Part shown: piece after piece, positions 26,220-34,914 of the stretch | How positions within the stretch are numbered: the stretch's first letter is position 1 | Layout: every line of letters begins with the position of its first letter | Origin: JASSUD01 sp031963005 | Lineage (GTDB): Bacteria > Pseudomonadota > Gammaproteobacteria > Burkholderiales > Burkholderiaceae | Direction of reading: 5' to 3' | Assembly (NCBI GenBank): GCA_031963005.1 | Contig: JASSUL010000005.1 | Span: forward strand, 1-64,000 | Length of the DNA: 64,000 nt | The notes under the pieces: generated by a model | Seen by the model: only the letters and a program-made list of their open reading frames with translations | Database searches by the model: none | What the model was told of the DNA's origin: nothing | Position numbers and translations under genes: made by a program

Positions 26220-27226
26220 AAATCAATCCACATATAAAGCAAAATATCGACCCCCATGCTCGCGATTTAAAAAAAACGATACCGCATCAACACCCTGTGA
26301 ATTATAAAGGATATCAATTTAGACATTCCACACCACACCAGCCTCTCGACAAAGCACAGTGTTTGGCATGGTGCAATAAAGTCGCCATCCCCTCTAAACC
26401 GAACAATTTAAATTCAAAAACTATTATTTATTCAAAAAATAAATCGAACTATAAAACAAAAAATTCCCCTAATAGTCCTCGTTTAGTGAGAAAAAAGGTA
26501 TTGCCACGCAATACCCATACCAACGATGACAATCAAGATGATGAGAGCGAGGAAACCACTCAAATTATTCAACGTTTAGATGGAAAAGATAATTTAGGAA
26601 ATACCAATCAAAATCAGCAATTTGATCAAAAAGATAATCAAAAAGACCATTCCTCTTCTGAGCAGGAACAAAAAAATACCAAGCCAATCAGAGTTTCGAA
26701 GTCACGTCGTTTTACGGAGAAATTGACTTCTAAAATTTCAACACGCTTGGCATCCTCGCCAATATGCTTCGCATTTGAAGAAAAACTCGCTAGGCTTGCG
26801 CCAGATGCTTCGCATGATTCTAGAATGTCATATTATGTGCAAGCATACATTGCCATACAGATTCGTGCCAAATACGCTTCTCAAGAACAAAAACAAGGAT
26901 CTAATTTTACAACGCAATCATTGCGCGCTGAATTGCATATGCTGAATGCCAAAATGGCGAATGCTCAGCATATAGCCTCAATAAATACGGATGCAGAAAA
27001 AAATAACCCACCATTTTCTTTAGAAAAAGCGCGCCTATTTCTTATTGAAAATAGTAAAAATATTTCTGAGTCTTCTTCGAGTACAGCGCACTCTACTTTT
27101 TGTCTATTGGCGGCACCCTCTATTATCAGTGCTGCAGCGCCTAGCAAGTTGTTCCCACATAGGATGCATCGCATTGAAAATCTCAGTCATACCACCAAAC
27201 AGATGAGTACAAAAGCACGTTCTTAA
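26216..27226 (+). CDS. HpaA-like T3SS control protein (by position)
   Basis: A hydrophilic 336-residue protein of extreme Asn/Gln/Lys content (residues 60-160: NNLNSKTIIYSKNK, NLGNTNQNQQFDQKDNQ) and a more ordered C-terminal half (RFTEKLTSKISTRL, ARLAPDASHDS, YYVQAYIAIQIRAKYASQ). No motif is diagnostic to me. In Hrp2 systems of Xanthomonas and Ralstonia the gene after hrcS is hpaA, an export regulator that is itself secreted, and sctD follows here as well, so HpaA is the likely role. Coupled to sctS by an ATGA overlap. Confidence 0.5.
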   Translation: MKINPHIKQNIDPHARDLKKTIPHQHPVNYKGYQFRHSTPHQPLDKAQCLAWCNKVAIPSKPNNLNSKTIIYSKNKSNYKTKNSPNSPRLVRKKVLPRNTHTNDDNQDDESEETTQIIQRLDGKDNLGNTNQNQQFDQKDNQKDHSSSEQEQKNTKPIRVSKSRRFTEKLTSKISTRLASSPICFAFEEKLARLAPDASHDSRMSYYVQAYIAIQIRAKYASQEQKQGSNFTTQSLRAELHMLNAKMANAQHIASINTDAEKNNPPFSLEKARLFLIENSKNISESSSSTAHSTFCLLAAPSIISAAAPSKLFPHRMHRIENLSHTTKQMSTKARS

Positions 27227-27396
27227 TGCGAAATATGCACCTATAAAAATGACTGAAAGTCGTTTTAACTATAGCGAATTAGATATAAAAAACAGGGTAT
27301 TTTTAAAAAATTTTTTGCCCATTTTCTGGCTATTTTGCGTCTGAGATTGCAAAACACTCTACAAAAAAATAGGGCCCGATTTTTCTTTCGCACACC

Positions 27397-28434
27397 ATGA
27401 AACTTCTTCGCATTCTCACCGGGTTACACGCAGGCGCTGAGTTACAGTTAGACGTACTTTCACAGCGTATTGGAGCAGACCATGCAGCAGATATTCGGCT
27501 CACCGATTGGACCGCACCCAGTATGCAACTTTCTTTCGATGAAAACGGTGAAGTACAGCTAGAGATTCTAGATGACGCATCGCCCTCTTTAGAGAACGAA
27601 ACCGATATGAATCTTTCATTGCTTCCCTCTCAAACACTATCTAGCAAAATGATGCTAGCAAACTGGGTGCCGCAAAGATTTGGCGAGGTGGTGCTCTGTG
27701 TAGGACAAGTTGGAGAGGATTGGCCAAGCGATGCCGAGTTGCTCAGCTTATTGCTCCCCCTTCCTGTCGCAGAAGAAGATCCGCAAGACAACGCAGCAAA
27801 GGGACCTCTGTCAGCAACAGTACCTATACGATATAAACGTCTATTGTTGTTGACTGGCATCGTCATATTGAGCGCTATAGCGCTCAATATCGGCATGTTA
27901 AACCGTGTTAAACAGCGTGCGCGCGCAGAATATGAATCCACAGTGAATACGCTACCTAACCAGATAGAACGCGCTTTAAATCAGGCGCGTATCACCGGAT
28001 TAAAAATGGTTGCGCAAGGCGATGGCATCGTTCTCAATGGCATTGTAGCCAATAGCGCAGAAGATAACGCGGTGCGTCAAATCGCGGACACACTCAACAG
28101 TCAAGGCCGCATTACGCTGCATTATGACGTTGCAAGCCGCGTTGCACAAAATATCGCTGAATCGCTAAACCGTCCTAATATTAAAGTGCAATACCTAGGA
28201 AACGGGGTTTTTCAGGTCTCTGGCGTCGTTGCGGATTTAGCCAGTGCTCAACAAGCGCTTGCGCGTTTAGCGCCTGATTTGAGCAGCAATATCAAGCAAA
28301 TAGATTCACAACTCACTGCCGCAAAACCCAATAACGCACCGGCTTATTCTGGACTCCTGTCAGATGGCAATGTGAAATATTTTGAAACTCCAGATGGTGT
28401 AAAGCATTTATATACTAACGACCAAAGTGAATAA
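27397..28434 (+). CDS. sctD: T3SS inner-membrane ring protein SctD (HrcD)
   Basis: The outer of the two inner-membrane basal-body rings. The 345 residues divide into an N-terminal FHA-like cytoplasmic domain (MKLLRILTGLHAGAELQLD, RIGADHAADIRL), one membrane helix at about 147-168 (LLLLTGIVILSAIALNIGML) and a periplasmic part with ring-building repeats (GLKMVAQGDGIVLNGIV, IKVQYLGNGVFQVSGVV). Both layout and position after the hpaA-like gene support the call. Confidence 0.85.
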   Translation: MKLLRILTGLHAGAELQLDVLSQRIGADHAADIRLTDWTAPSMQLSFDENGEVQLEILDDASPSLENETDMNLSLLPSQTLSSKMMLANWVPQRFGEVVLCVGQVGEDWPSDAELLSLLLPLPVAEEDPQDNAAKGPLSATVPIRYKRLLLLTGIVILSAIALNIGMLNRVKQRARAEYESTVNTLPNQIERALNQARITGLKMVAQGDGIVLNGIVANSAEDNAVRQIADTLNSQGRITLHYDVASRVAQNIAESLNRPNIKVQYLGNGVFQVSGVVADLASAQQALARLAPDLSSNIKQIDSQLTAAKPNNAPAYSGLLSDGNVKYFETPDGVKHLYTNDQSE

Positions 28435-28484
28435 GCCTTATGCCATTCTCTACACACTGATTTATAGCCATTCGGAGAATAACG

Positions 28485-28733
28485 ATGTATGAAGCTCTAG
28501 CAAATGCTTTTGATGAATTGGGAGTACTTTCTAATCGCCAGCTTTCACAGAAAGACATTACTATATTGTGCCAATCTTTTACAGAAACCATTAATCAATT
28601 AACGGAGGAAAAAAAGATAATAAAAAGTGAGAAGGATAACGATAATATTATTCAGTTATGTAAAAGCATGGAAGCTGCCGAACGAATTGTTACGCATATA
28701 TTCAGTAAGCAAGCTATAAAGGCAAAAAATTGA
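28485..28733 (+). CDS. HrpD6-like small T3SS protein
   Basis: An 82-residue helical protein. It follows sctD as hrpD6 does in Xanthomonas. It is a paralogue of the 77-residue protein at 29386-29619: both begin MY followed by a leucine-patterned helix and share the same spacing of charged and hydrophobic residues up to a final RIVTHI/RLTQRI. A GGAG ribosome site precedes the ATG. The HrpD6 name rests on size, helicity and position. Confidence 0.55.
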   Translation: MYEALANAFDELGVLSNRQLSQKDITILCQSFTETINQLTEEKKIIKSEKDNDNIIQLCKSMEAAERIVTHIFSKQAIKAKN

Positions 28734-28809
28734 AAAATAGATATTTTTCATAGTCGTTTTTAAAAAAATATCTTTTTTTATCAAATATACCATTAAAAAG
28801 GAGATAAAA

Positions 28810-28929
28810 ATGGCTGGCATAGCTGGAATGGTTGCTACAGGATTAAGAAGCATTGGAACTAATATCATTCAAAGCCAATTAATGTATTGGAAAGGCTGTT
28901 CAGAAAAAATGATACAATTAGCTTCATAA
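28810..28929 (+). CDS. 39-residue T3SS-locus peptide
   Basis: A small frame, MAGIAGMVATGLRSIGTNII to LAS, with a strong AAAGGAG ribosome site just upstream (28795-28803). It has a Gly/Ala start and a helical end, which could suit a needle or pilus subunit such as HrpE, though it is much shorter than known ones. It ends in a terminator at 28943-28995. A coding role is supported by the ribosome site and location only. Confidence 0.45.
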   Translation: MAGIAGMVATGLRSIGTNIIQSQLMYWKGCSEKMIQLAS

Positions 28930-28942
28930 TAAAAAAAAATTA

Positions 28943-28995
28943 AAATACTGAGCAAAAAGAAATAATTTATATTACACTCTTTTTGCTCAGTATTT
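28943..28995 (+). terminator. Terminator after the plus-strand T3SS genes
   Basis: AAATACTGAGCAAAAAG (28943-28959) is exactly complementary to 28979-28995, 13 bp after the stop of the 39-residue peptide. The stem is AT-rich at the base with T-runs at the end. Confidence 0.8.
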
Positions 28996-29000
28996 ATTTT

Positions 29001-29048
29001 AAAAAAATGCAATGGGATATATTTTCATATATCCCATTGCATTTTTTT
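29001..29048 (-). terminator. Bidirectional terminator between convergent T3SS gene pairs
   Basis: Bases 29001-29021 are the exact reverse complement of 29028-29048 with A7/T7 ends. It serves the minus-strand genes ending at 29103 and backs up the plus-strand terminator. Confidence 0.9.
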
Positions 29049-29102
29049 AAAACTAACTAAATTGACAAATTCTAGCCTTCAATATTTAAGAAACGGAATA
29101 GT

Positions 29103-29258
29103 TTACTCTTTTGCATCTGAAGAACCAGAACCGCCTAAACCACCTAGAAGCTGACCGACCAAGCCCATTAGCATCCCCCCTATCCCTCCTGAAGCTGTAT
29201 TCATCAAATTTATTCCTTGACTTGGATCACTTCCTCCAGTTGGGCTTACTCCACTCAT
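29103..29258 (-). CDS. 51-residue glycine-rich T3SS-locus protein
   Basis: MSGVSPTGGSDPSQGINLMN begins a short protein with a hydrophobic glycine-rich centre (GGIGGMLMGLVGQLLGGLGG) and a Ser/Asp end. A GAGGAG ribosome site lies upstream. It follows the HrpD6-like paralogue on the minus strand, mirroring the HrpD6-like/39-residue pair on the plus strand. The pattern suggests a secreted filament, harpin-like or membrane-active peptide; function unknown. Confidence 0.6.
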   Translation of the reverse strand: MSGVSPTGGSDPSQGINLMNTASGGIGGMLMGLVGQLLGGLGGSGSSDAKE

Positions 29259-29385
29259 GTTATTCTCCTCAAAAGTTTTTTATAAAAAAACACTCAACTA
29301 TAAAAAATTATTTTAAATCTATGAATACACAAATTTCATTATTAAAAATTAATTTAATAATCCTAATTATGAGCGCAATATGCTA

Positions 29386-29619
29386 TCACCTAGTCTCTTC
29401 TCGAATACGTTGCGTTAATCGTGAAGCAGCAAGCAATCCTTGAAGAATTTTTGTAAGCGCTACACTATCTTCGATATTTTTGCTATTACCCGCCTCACGA
29501 TCAATATTCTTTGCAGCATTCCCAAAGGCCTGATATAACTTTAATGATTTCTCTTCCGTTAATCCAGCATCCGGCAAAGCATTAAGTATTTCTTTAACCT
29601 CTTCCAAATCTTTATACAT
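29386..29619 (-). CDS. HrpD6-like small protein, paralogue of 28485-28733
   Basis: A 77-residue acidic helical protein (MYKDLEEVKEILNALPDAGL, LLAASRLTQRIREETR). It aligns end to end with the plus-strand HrpD6-like protein, with the same position of the Leu/Thr-rich turn and the final basic helix. It heads a convergent two-gene unit with the glycine-rich 51-residue protein. A duplicated T3SS accessory or chaperone-like role is inference. Confidence 0.55.
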   Translation of the reverse strand: MYKDLEEVKEILNALPDAGLTEEKSLKLYQAFGNAAKNIDREAGNSKNIEDSVALTKILQGLLAASRLTQRIREETR

Positions 29620-29667
29620 ACCATTTCTCCAGAGAATGCAAAATATATATTTTTTATATTAATTTCT

Positions 29668-29895
29668 TTATTGAAAATATCTTATAAATTTTAATTTACA
29701 AGATAAATATACAAAATATTTATGATAAATTTCAAATTCCGCAAATTCGTCTATAAGTTGTCTCCACTGTAATATATCATCTATTAATAACTCATCAACA
29801 ATGCGAAGAAATAACCTAATTTGCGAAAATTTATATTTTGCATATTTTGAAGAATATAAACATTTTTTATAAAGTAAAAAAATAAATTTTAACAC
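29668..29895 (-). CDS. Doubtful 75-codon frame
   Basis: A GTG-started frame rich in Phe, Tyr, Lys and Ile (LRIVDELLIDDILQWRQLID) in the 465-bp AT-rich gap between the HrpD6-like paralogue and the HrpB1-like gene. AGGG lies just before the start. It may be a real small T3SS protein or chance coding in AT-rich DNA. Nothing else is seen in this gap (29620-30084). Confidence 0.2.
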   Translation of the reverse strand: MLKFIFLLYKKCLYSSKYAKYKFSQIRLFLRIVDELLIDDILQWRQLIDEFAEFEIYHKYFVYLSCKLKFIRYFQ

Positions 29896-30120
29896 CCTAT
29901 AATTTTTCTCTTTTACTTACAGATAAATCTTATTTTTTCAGAAGAAATATAATCAGAAATTTGTCAAAAAAATGATGTATTTTTATAAAAAAATCAGTTA
30001 TTTCGCATATTTATTCTTTCTTTCGTATTTTTATAGAAAAAATAAGCATATATACCTATCCTTTCATTAACAAAAAATTATTTCTTGAAAATTTTATACC
30101 ATAAAACAATAGGTAAAAAA

Positions 30121-30654
30121 ATGAATTATATGGAATGCGACTCACGCGCAATAAAATGCCTAGCTTCTTGTATCGGATTAGCGACAGCTAATTATAATAC
30201 CATTGAAGGAATTGATATGAATGATATCGAATCCGTATACGAAGCTTTACGTATTTTGCGGCATGATAAACCATGGATAGCTTATTTTGAAGCAAATATT
30301 CAAATGGCAAAGGGGGACCTTGCAACAGCGATTAATACGTTACGAGATCTTCTAAATAGTATGCCAGACTCTATAGATGTTAAAAGTACATTAGCACTGA
30401 CGCTTCATTTACAAAATGATCCAAGTTGGGAACATTTCGCAAATGAGGTCATTGAAGATAATAATGCATCCGAAAAAGATATTGAATTCATACATGACAT
30501 TCTCTTAGCTCAACTAGCAAATAAAGGGATGTTAACTCAAGAAAAAGCACAAAGTTTAAAAAAAGAAAGGGAAATACGATTTCAAAGCAATAAAAATAAT
30601 GCATCTTATAAAAACTTAAATGAAGAAATCAGTTCTTACTCAATACGCGTATAG
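30121..30654 (+). CDS. HrpB1/HrpK family T3SS protein
   Basis: A 177-residue TPR-like protein with the family pattern EALRILRHDKPWIAYFEANI followed by KGDLATAINTLRDLLNSMPD and LALTLHLQNDPSWEHFANEV. HrpB1 is a periplasmic/peptidoglycan-binding accessory factor specific to Hrp2-type systems, so it helps type the secretion system. I prefer the ATG at 30121 over the upstream one at 30085, as the first 12 codons are poor and AGG lies before it. hrpB2 and sctJ, which usually follow, are not here. Confidence 0.75.
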   Translation: MNYMECDSRAIKCLASCIGLATANYNTIEGIDMNDIESVYEALRILRHDKPWIAYFEANIQMAKGDLATAINTLRDLLNSMPDSIDVKSTLALTLHLQNDPSWEHFANEVIEDNNASEKDIEFIHDILLAQLANKGMLTQEKAQSLKKEREIRFQSNKNNASYKNLNEEISSYSIRV

Positions 30655-30722
30655 CGTTCAATTTATTTTTTCTAGCTAATTGAAGTTAGCATTAAAAATT
30701 TATTTACTTTGGAGTAACTGAT

Positions 30723-30989
30723 ATGGCACTCGCTTATGATCCAACAAAAGTTAATTTTTCAGGGATTTCTCCGGATGAAGAAATCCCTGGAATGTCTGGA
30801 GGAGGTGGTGGTGGAGGGGGGGGAGGAAATTTTGATTTGGGTGATGTTAGTGGCGATCTAGCTGGATTAGGTGATAAATTAATGGCAATGCTAAAAGCTA
30901 CCGCTGAAACTGGCTTTAGAATAAATCTGGTTGCCACTCAAGGGTCTCTCATCAAGAATGCTGGAAATGATATGAAAAATTCAACGTAA
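30723..30989 (+). CDS. Gly-tract small protein, candidate needle/pilus or inner-rod subunit
   Basis: An 88-residue protein: polar N terminus (MALAYDPTKVNFSGISPDEE), ten consecutive glycines at 26-35, then a helical C terminus (LAGLGDKLMAMLKATAETGF, SLIKNAGNDMKNST) like those of T3SS needle, pilin or rod proteins. It follows the HrpB1-like gene with GGAG before the ATG and is ended by a strong terminator. The Gly codons contain a run of eight G (30816-30823) that could slip. Role inferred from size, shape and place. Confidence 0.6.
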   Translation: MALAYDPTKVNFSGISPDEEIPGMSGGGGGGGGGGNFDLGDVSGDLAGLGDKLMAMLKATAETGFRINLVATQGSLIKNAGNDMKNST

Positions 30990-31046
30990 TAAAATACAAA
31001 TATTGACAAATATAAATAATATTCACATTTTTATTTCTGTCTATTT

Positions 31047-31087
31047 AAAAATACAAAAAGGCTAAAAAATAGCCTTTTTGTATTTTT
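31047..31087 (+). terminator. Bidirectional terminator between the T3SS block and nadE
   Basis: Bases 31047-31064 are the exact reverse complement of 31070-31087 with a 5-nt loop and T-runs on both strands. It separates the plus-strand T3SS genes from nadE on the minus strand and marks the right edge of the AT-rich block. Confidence 0.92.
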
Positions 31088-31120
31088 AATATAATAATCA
31101 CTTCCCATCTACGCTTTTGA

Positions 31121-32980
31121 TTACCTAAAGGATAGCGGATAACGCCAATCCCGCCCAAACCCTCTGCGTGTTACGCGTGGCCCTACAGGAGCTTGATATC
31201 GTTTATATTCATTACGCCATAATAAAGAAAGAATCTGTTCAATATGCGCTGGGGTATGGCCCATAGCGAGCAATTCTGCTTTGCCCGCATGCTCTTCCAT
31301 GACTTTTTGCACTATATCGTCAAGGACCGCATAAGGGGGAAGGCTATCTTGGTCTGTTTGATTATCGCGCAGCTCCGCAGAGGGGGGGCGTGTCAAAATA
31401 CGCTCCGGTATCAATGAAGAGATGGGCGCTGATGCGCTCCTAGAGGCTTTTTCTTGCGACAAGGCATTACGATAGCGGCATAATGCATAGACCGTCGTTT
31501 TTAGTACGTCTTTCAATACTGCAAACCCTCCCGCCATATCTCCATAGAGGGTGCAATATCCGACTGCCATCTCGCTTTTATTCCCTGTAGTGAGCACTAA
31601 TGCGCCAGATTGATTAGAAAGCGCCATGAGAAACATTCCGCGGATGCGTGCTTGAAGATTTTCCTCTGTGACTGTAGACGCATGTGTCTGGGATTCATCG
31701 GCAAATAAAGCGGGCAATAACGTTGCGGTGCAAGCTTGAAGCGCAGACATCACCGACAACTCTGTATACCGCACTCCACAGTTTCGCGACAAGGTGCGCG
31801 CATCTTCTAGCGAGATTTGCGCCGTATATTTTGAAGGCATCATCACGGCATGCACCTGCTCAGCACCTAGTGCATCGCACGCAATCGCCAATGTCAGAGC
31901 AGAATCTACTCCCCCCGATAGCCCAATTAATGCTTCTTTAAATCCATTTTTATGGCAGTAATCGCGAACGCTCAGCACCAGCGCTTCATAAATTTGTGCG
32001 ATATCGTCCCCGAGTACTGTGCATTCTCCACGCAAATCTAGGTAGTTTATTTGCTGCAAAGGCTCCTCTTGCGTAAGCGCAATGCCATTTTTGCACTGTG
32101 TAGGTAGATCCTGTGCACAGGTATTCTCCGACGCCTTTATAAAAGAAGCGCCCTTCTCGGTTGAGCCGATTTGGCAGTCCAGCCAAGCTAGCACCTCTTT
32201 AAATTGAGGCAACTGCATCACCACTTCACCTTGTGCGTCCAGTGCGAAGGATCCCCCATCGAAAATCAGTTCATCTTGCCCCCCTACCACATTGAGGTAT
32301 ACCAGCCCCAGTGGTCCTGGAATAGCCCTTGCCTGGCGCACCATGTCGCGTATTTTTTCAAGGCGTAGCGCAGGTTTTCCTTGATGCCATGGAGAACCGT
32401 TCAATACCAGTGCCAGCTGGGCGCCTTGAGCGCGTGCTTCTAGTAAAGGGATAGGGTTCCAAATATCTTCGCAAATCAGCAGCGTGCACCGTATTCCTTG
32501 AACATCAAAGACCAAAGGCGTGTTTCCTGCTACAAAATAGCGATACTCATCGAATACTTGCGTGGCGGCCAATATTCTTTTGTCATAACGACCTTCGATA
32601 CGGCCATTGACTAAGCGCGTAACCGAGTTAAACGTATCAATGGGGGCATTTTCTAAAGAGCGATGTATGGTGGATGTAGGGGTAATATCTAGACTAGAGC
32701 AATAAGGATGGCCGACCATCACTTCCAGCCCCTCGAATACTTTTAAGCGTTGCGCAAGCATTTCCAGTGCATAGGCATTTTGTCTATAAAAGTCAGGACG
32801 TAATAGAAGATCTTCAGGTGGAAAACCACACAAAGCGAGTTCTGGAGTCAGCAATATATGCGCACCTTGCGCGTGCGCGCTGTGCGCGGCTTCGACTATT
32901 TTGTCACTATTGCCGGCGAGATCTCCAATCACCGGATTCATTTGGACTAGTGCGATACGTAGTGCAATGCGAAGGGCCAT
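31121..32980 (-). CDS. nadE: Glutamine-dependent NAD+ synthetase
   Basis: Final step of NAD synthesis, amidating deamido-NAD with ammonia from glutamine. The 619 residues fuse an N-terminal nitrilase-type amidase (ALVQMNPVIGDLAGN; catalytic Glu in LLTPELALCGFPPEDLL; Cys in CTLLICEDIWNP near 167) with a C-terminal synthetase carrying the pyrophosphate loop SGGVDSALTLA near 355 and NKSEMAVGYCTLYGD. Both active sites look complete. It lies next to ppa as in Burkholderia. Confidence 0.96.
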   Translation of the reverse strand: MALRIALRIALVQMNPVIGDLAGNSDKIVEAAHSAHAQGAHILLTPELALCGFPPEDLLLRPDFYRQNAYALEMLAQRLKVFEGLEVMVGHPYCSSLDITPTSTIHRSLENAPIDTFNSVTRLVNGRIEGRYDKRILAATQVFDEYRYFVAGNTPLVFDVQGIRCTLLICEDIWNPIPLLEARAQGAQLALVLNGSPWHQGKPALRLEKIRDMVRQARAIPGPLGLVYLNVVGGQDELIFDGGSFALDAQGEVVMQLPQFKEVLAWLDCQIGSTEKGASFIKASENTCAQDLPTQCKNGIALTQEEPLQQINYLDLRGECTVLGDDIAQIYEALVLSVRDYCHKNGFKEALIGLSGGVDSALTLAIACDALGAEQVHAVMMPSKYTAQISLEDARTLSRNCGVRYTELSVMSALQACTATLLPALFADESQTHASTVTEENLQARIRGMFLMALSNQSGALVLTTGNKSEMAVGYCTLYGDMAGGFAVLKDVLKTTVYALCRYRNALSQEKASRSASAPISSLIPERILTRPPSAELRDNQTDQDSLPPYAVLDDIVQKVMEEHAGKAELLAMGHTPAHIEQILSLLWRNEYKRYQAPVGPRVTRRGFGRDWRYPLSFR

Positions 32981-32992
32981 CTGTTATTCCCT

Positions 32993-33049
32993 AAAAAAAC
33001 AGCGGCGATTAAGTGTGTAAGGAGTTTCGCCTTTCACCTAATCACCGCC
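32993..33049 (-). terminator. Terminator after ppa
   Basis: On the minus strand an imperfect stem (GGCGGTGATTAGGTG ... CACTTAATCGCCGC) is followed by seven T just before nadE. It separates ppa from nadE. Confidence 0.7.
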
Positions 33050-33096
33050 TTTAATATCTTTAAAATAGGTCGTATAAAGACCCGCGTATGGCTGCT

Positions 33097-33648
33097 TTAT
33101 ACGGCCACTGCCAGCGCTTTGGCTTCTTGGTAGCTTTGAACCCCTTCTCGAATTTCTTGATGTGCGGCATCGATGCCCTTCCACCCTTCTACTTTTACCC
33201 ATTTGCCTTTTTCTAATGCTTTATAGCTTTCAAAAAAGTGTTGAATCTGCGCTTTCGTATGTTCTGACACATCCTCTATAGAGCGCAATGCAGCGGTCAT
33301 CGGACAAATTTTATCGAGTGGAACGGCCAATACTTTTGCATCGACACCAGATTCATCGGTCATGCAAAGCATACCTAGCGCGCGTGCGCGCACCAATGAG
33401 CCTGAGATCAGCGGGAAAGGAGTGATTACCAATACATCCACGGGATCTCCATCTCCAGAGAGGGTTTGTGGAATAAAACCATAGTTTGCAGGATAACGCA
33501 TTCCCGTAGAGACAAAACGATCTACGACCAGCAAGCCCAGTTCCTTATCCGCTTCATATTTTACCGGATCACTATGCGCGGGAATTTCAATCACAACGTT
33601 AAATTCATGCGGTATAGCATTTCCTGCGGGGAGATCATTGAAATTCAT
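33097..33648 (-). CDS. ppa: Inorganic pyrophosphatase
   Basis: Soluble family I enzyme hydrolysing PPi. The 183-residue product contains the substrate Lys region (DPVKYEADKE), YPANYGFIPQTL and the metal-binding signature DGDPVDVLV. Length is typical for bacteria. It lies downstream of the hemX-hemY genes on the same strand, the common Burkholderia order. Confidence 0.96.
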   Translation of the reverse strand: MNFNDLPAGNAIPHEFNVVIEIPAHSDPVKYEADKELGLLVVDRFVSTGMRYPANYGFIPQTLSGDGDPVDVLVITPFPLISGSLVRARALGMLCMTDESGVDAKVLAVPLDKICPMTAALRSIEDVSEHTKAQIQHFFESYKALEKGKWVKVEGWKGIDAAHQEIREGVQSYQEAKALAVAV

Positions 33649-33723
33649 GGTAATGCCAAGTCCTTTTGTGTAAGGGAAATAAAATTGTTTTTGTATATAA
33701 AAATGGGGGGAAGCACGCTGATT

Positions 33724-34914
33724 TTATTGCGCCAACATACCTAAAGCACATTCTCGATAGTGGCGTTGTGCCGCAGCGTGCTGCTCTAGCGCCTCATGTA
33801 AACGCCCAAGCTCCGCATGAATATCGCCTAAAAGCCGCTTATTGGCTTGTGCAAACGTCAAACCCTCTTCTAAAAAGGCCTGCGCTTTTCCCCATAGCTG
33901 TTGTTGTACGCATAATATCCCTAATGTGCGTAAAAGCTCTCCATCGTGGGGATGCTGGGCTCTCCAAAGCTCTGCGCGTTCAATAAGCGCTACGGCATTC
34001 GTCCCTGCACAATCTGCGTAACAACGCACGAGTTGAGGAATCCATTCTTTTTCTAGCGCCTTCTCCAAGATATTTTGTGCAGCACGTATGTCGCCCAAAC
34101 CAATTAATAATTGGGCAATACGCTCTGCATTCGTAGGCGCGCTACGCTCAATAACCGACAAGCTATTCCAACATCGCAGTAATGCCTGTGCATCATAACG
34201 ATTCTGTTCCAATAATTGATCGACCGCTTGCTGACGTAAAGCACTTATCAATGCAGGCTTTAATGCAGATTGCCGCTCTAAAAGCGCGATATAACGCAAT
34301 ACCTCTGGCCAATGTGCGAGCTGTAGATGCGCGCGCAATGCAAGATGCTGGGCATAAGGTTTACGCAAAGTCGCCGTCGAGGCTTTGTCCAATGCATCCA
34401 ATGCCGCTTGCCCTTCATGTGCATCTACATATAAATACGCAGAATGGATGGCATGTGCATCTTTCCATTTAGCCGATATTGCACGGTCTAACCATGCTTT
34501 TTGTGCCGGCGCATCCTGCCGAAAATGGGCTGCATGGGCTCCAATTAGGCTTGCTGCATCATGCTGCGCTGGACTTAAAACGGCGCGATGGGCTGCTTTC
34601 TCTACTTCTGCGAAGTGCCCTGCAAACGCGTAACGTAGCGCATCTTGGAGTGCAGTTTGTGCACTAGACTCTTTAATGCGCGTCCGAAAGCTACGCAACC
34701 CCATTGGCAACGTGCTCAGGCCATATACCAGACGCACAATGCAATATAGGGATAGCAAGGCAAATACGCTCGCCACGATAAAAAAGTTCAGCGAGATATC
34801 GATCCGATAAGGTTCATAAACGATCAAGATATACCCGCTATCCAAACGCCCTGCGACGGCTAATGCAACAGCCAACGCAAATAGAATAGCGATTCCTATT
34901 GCACCACGCATCAT
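33724..34914 (-). CDS. hemY: Haem biosynthesis-associated TPR protein HemY
   Basis: Inner-membrane protein of 396 residues with two N-terminal membrane helices (about 4-22 and 42-63; the HemY_N domain includes GYILIVYEPYRIDISLNFF) and a cytoplasmic TPR superhelix to the end (LRTLGILCVQQQLWGKAQAF). The role in late haem synthesis is known only by association. It overlaps hemX by 4 bp, in the hemC-hemD-hemX-hemY order. Confidence 0.9.
   Translation of the reverse strand: MMRGAIGIAILFALAVALAVAGRLDSGYILIVYEPYRIDISLNFFIVASVFALLSLYCIVRLVYGLSTLPMGLRSFRTRIKESSAQTALQDALRYAFAGHFAEVEKAAHRAVLSPAQHDAASLIGAHAAHFRQDAPAQKAWLDRAISAKWKDAHAIHSAYLYVDAHEGQAALDALDKASTATLRKPYAQHLALRAHLQLAHWPEVLRYIALLERQSALKPALISALRQQAVDQLLEQNRYDAQALLRCWNSLSVIERSAPTNAERIAQLLIGLGDIRAAQNILEKALEKEWIPQLVRCYADCAGTNAVALIERAELWRAQHPHDGELLRTLGILCVQQQLWGKAQAFLEEGLTFAQANKRLLGDIHAELGRLHEALEQHAAAQRHYRECALGMLAQ

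Noticed and set aside
27387..27410. TTCG-N16-TTCG, like the hrpII/PIP box of Hrp2 regulons
   Set aside because: It spans the sctD start codon (27397), too far downstream to act as a promoter element; most likely chance.
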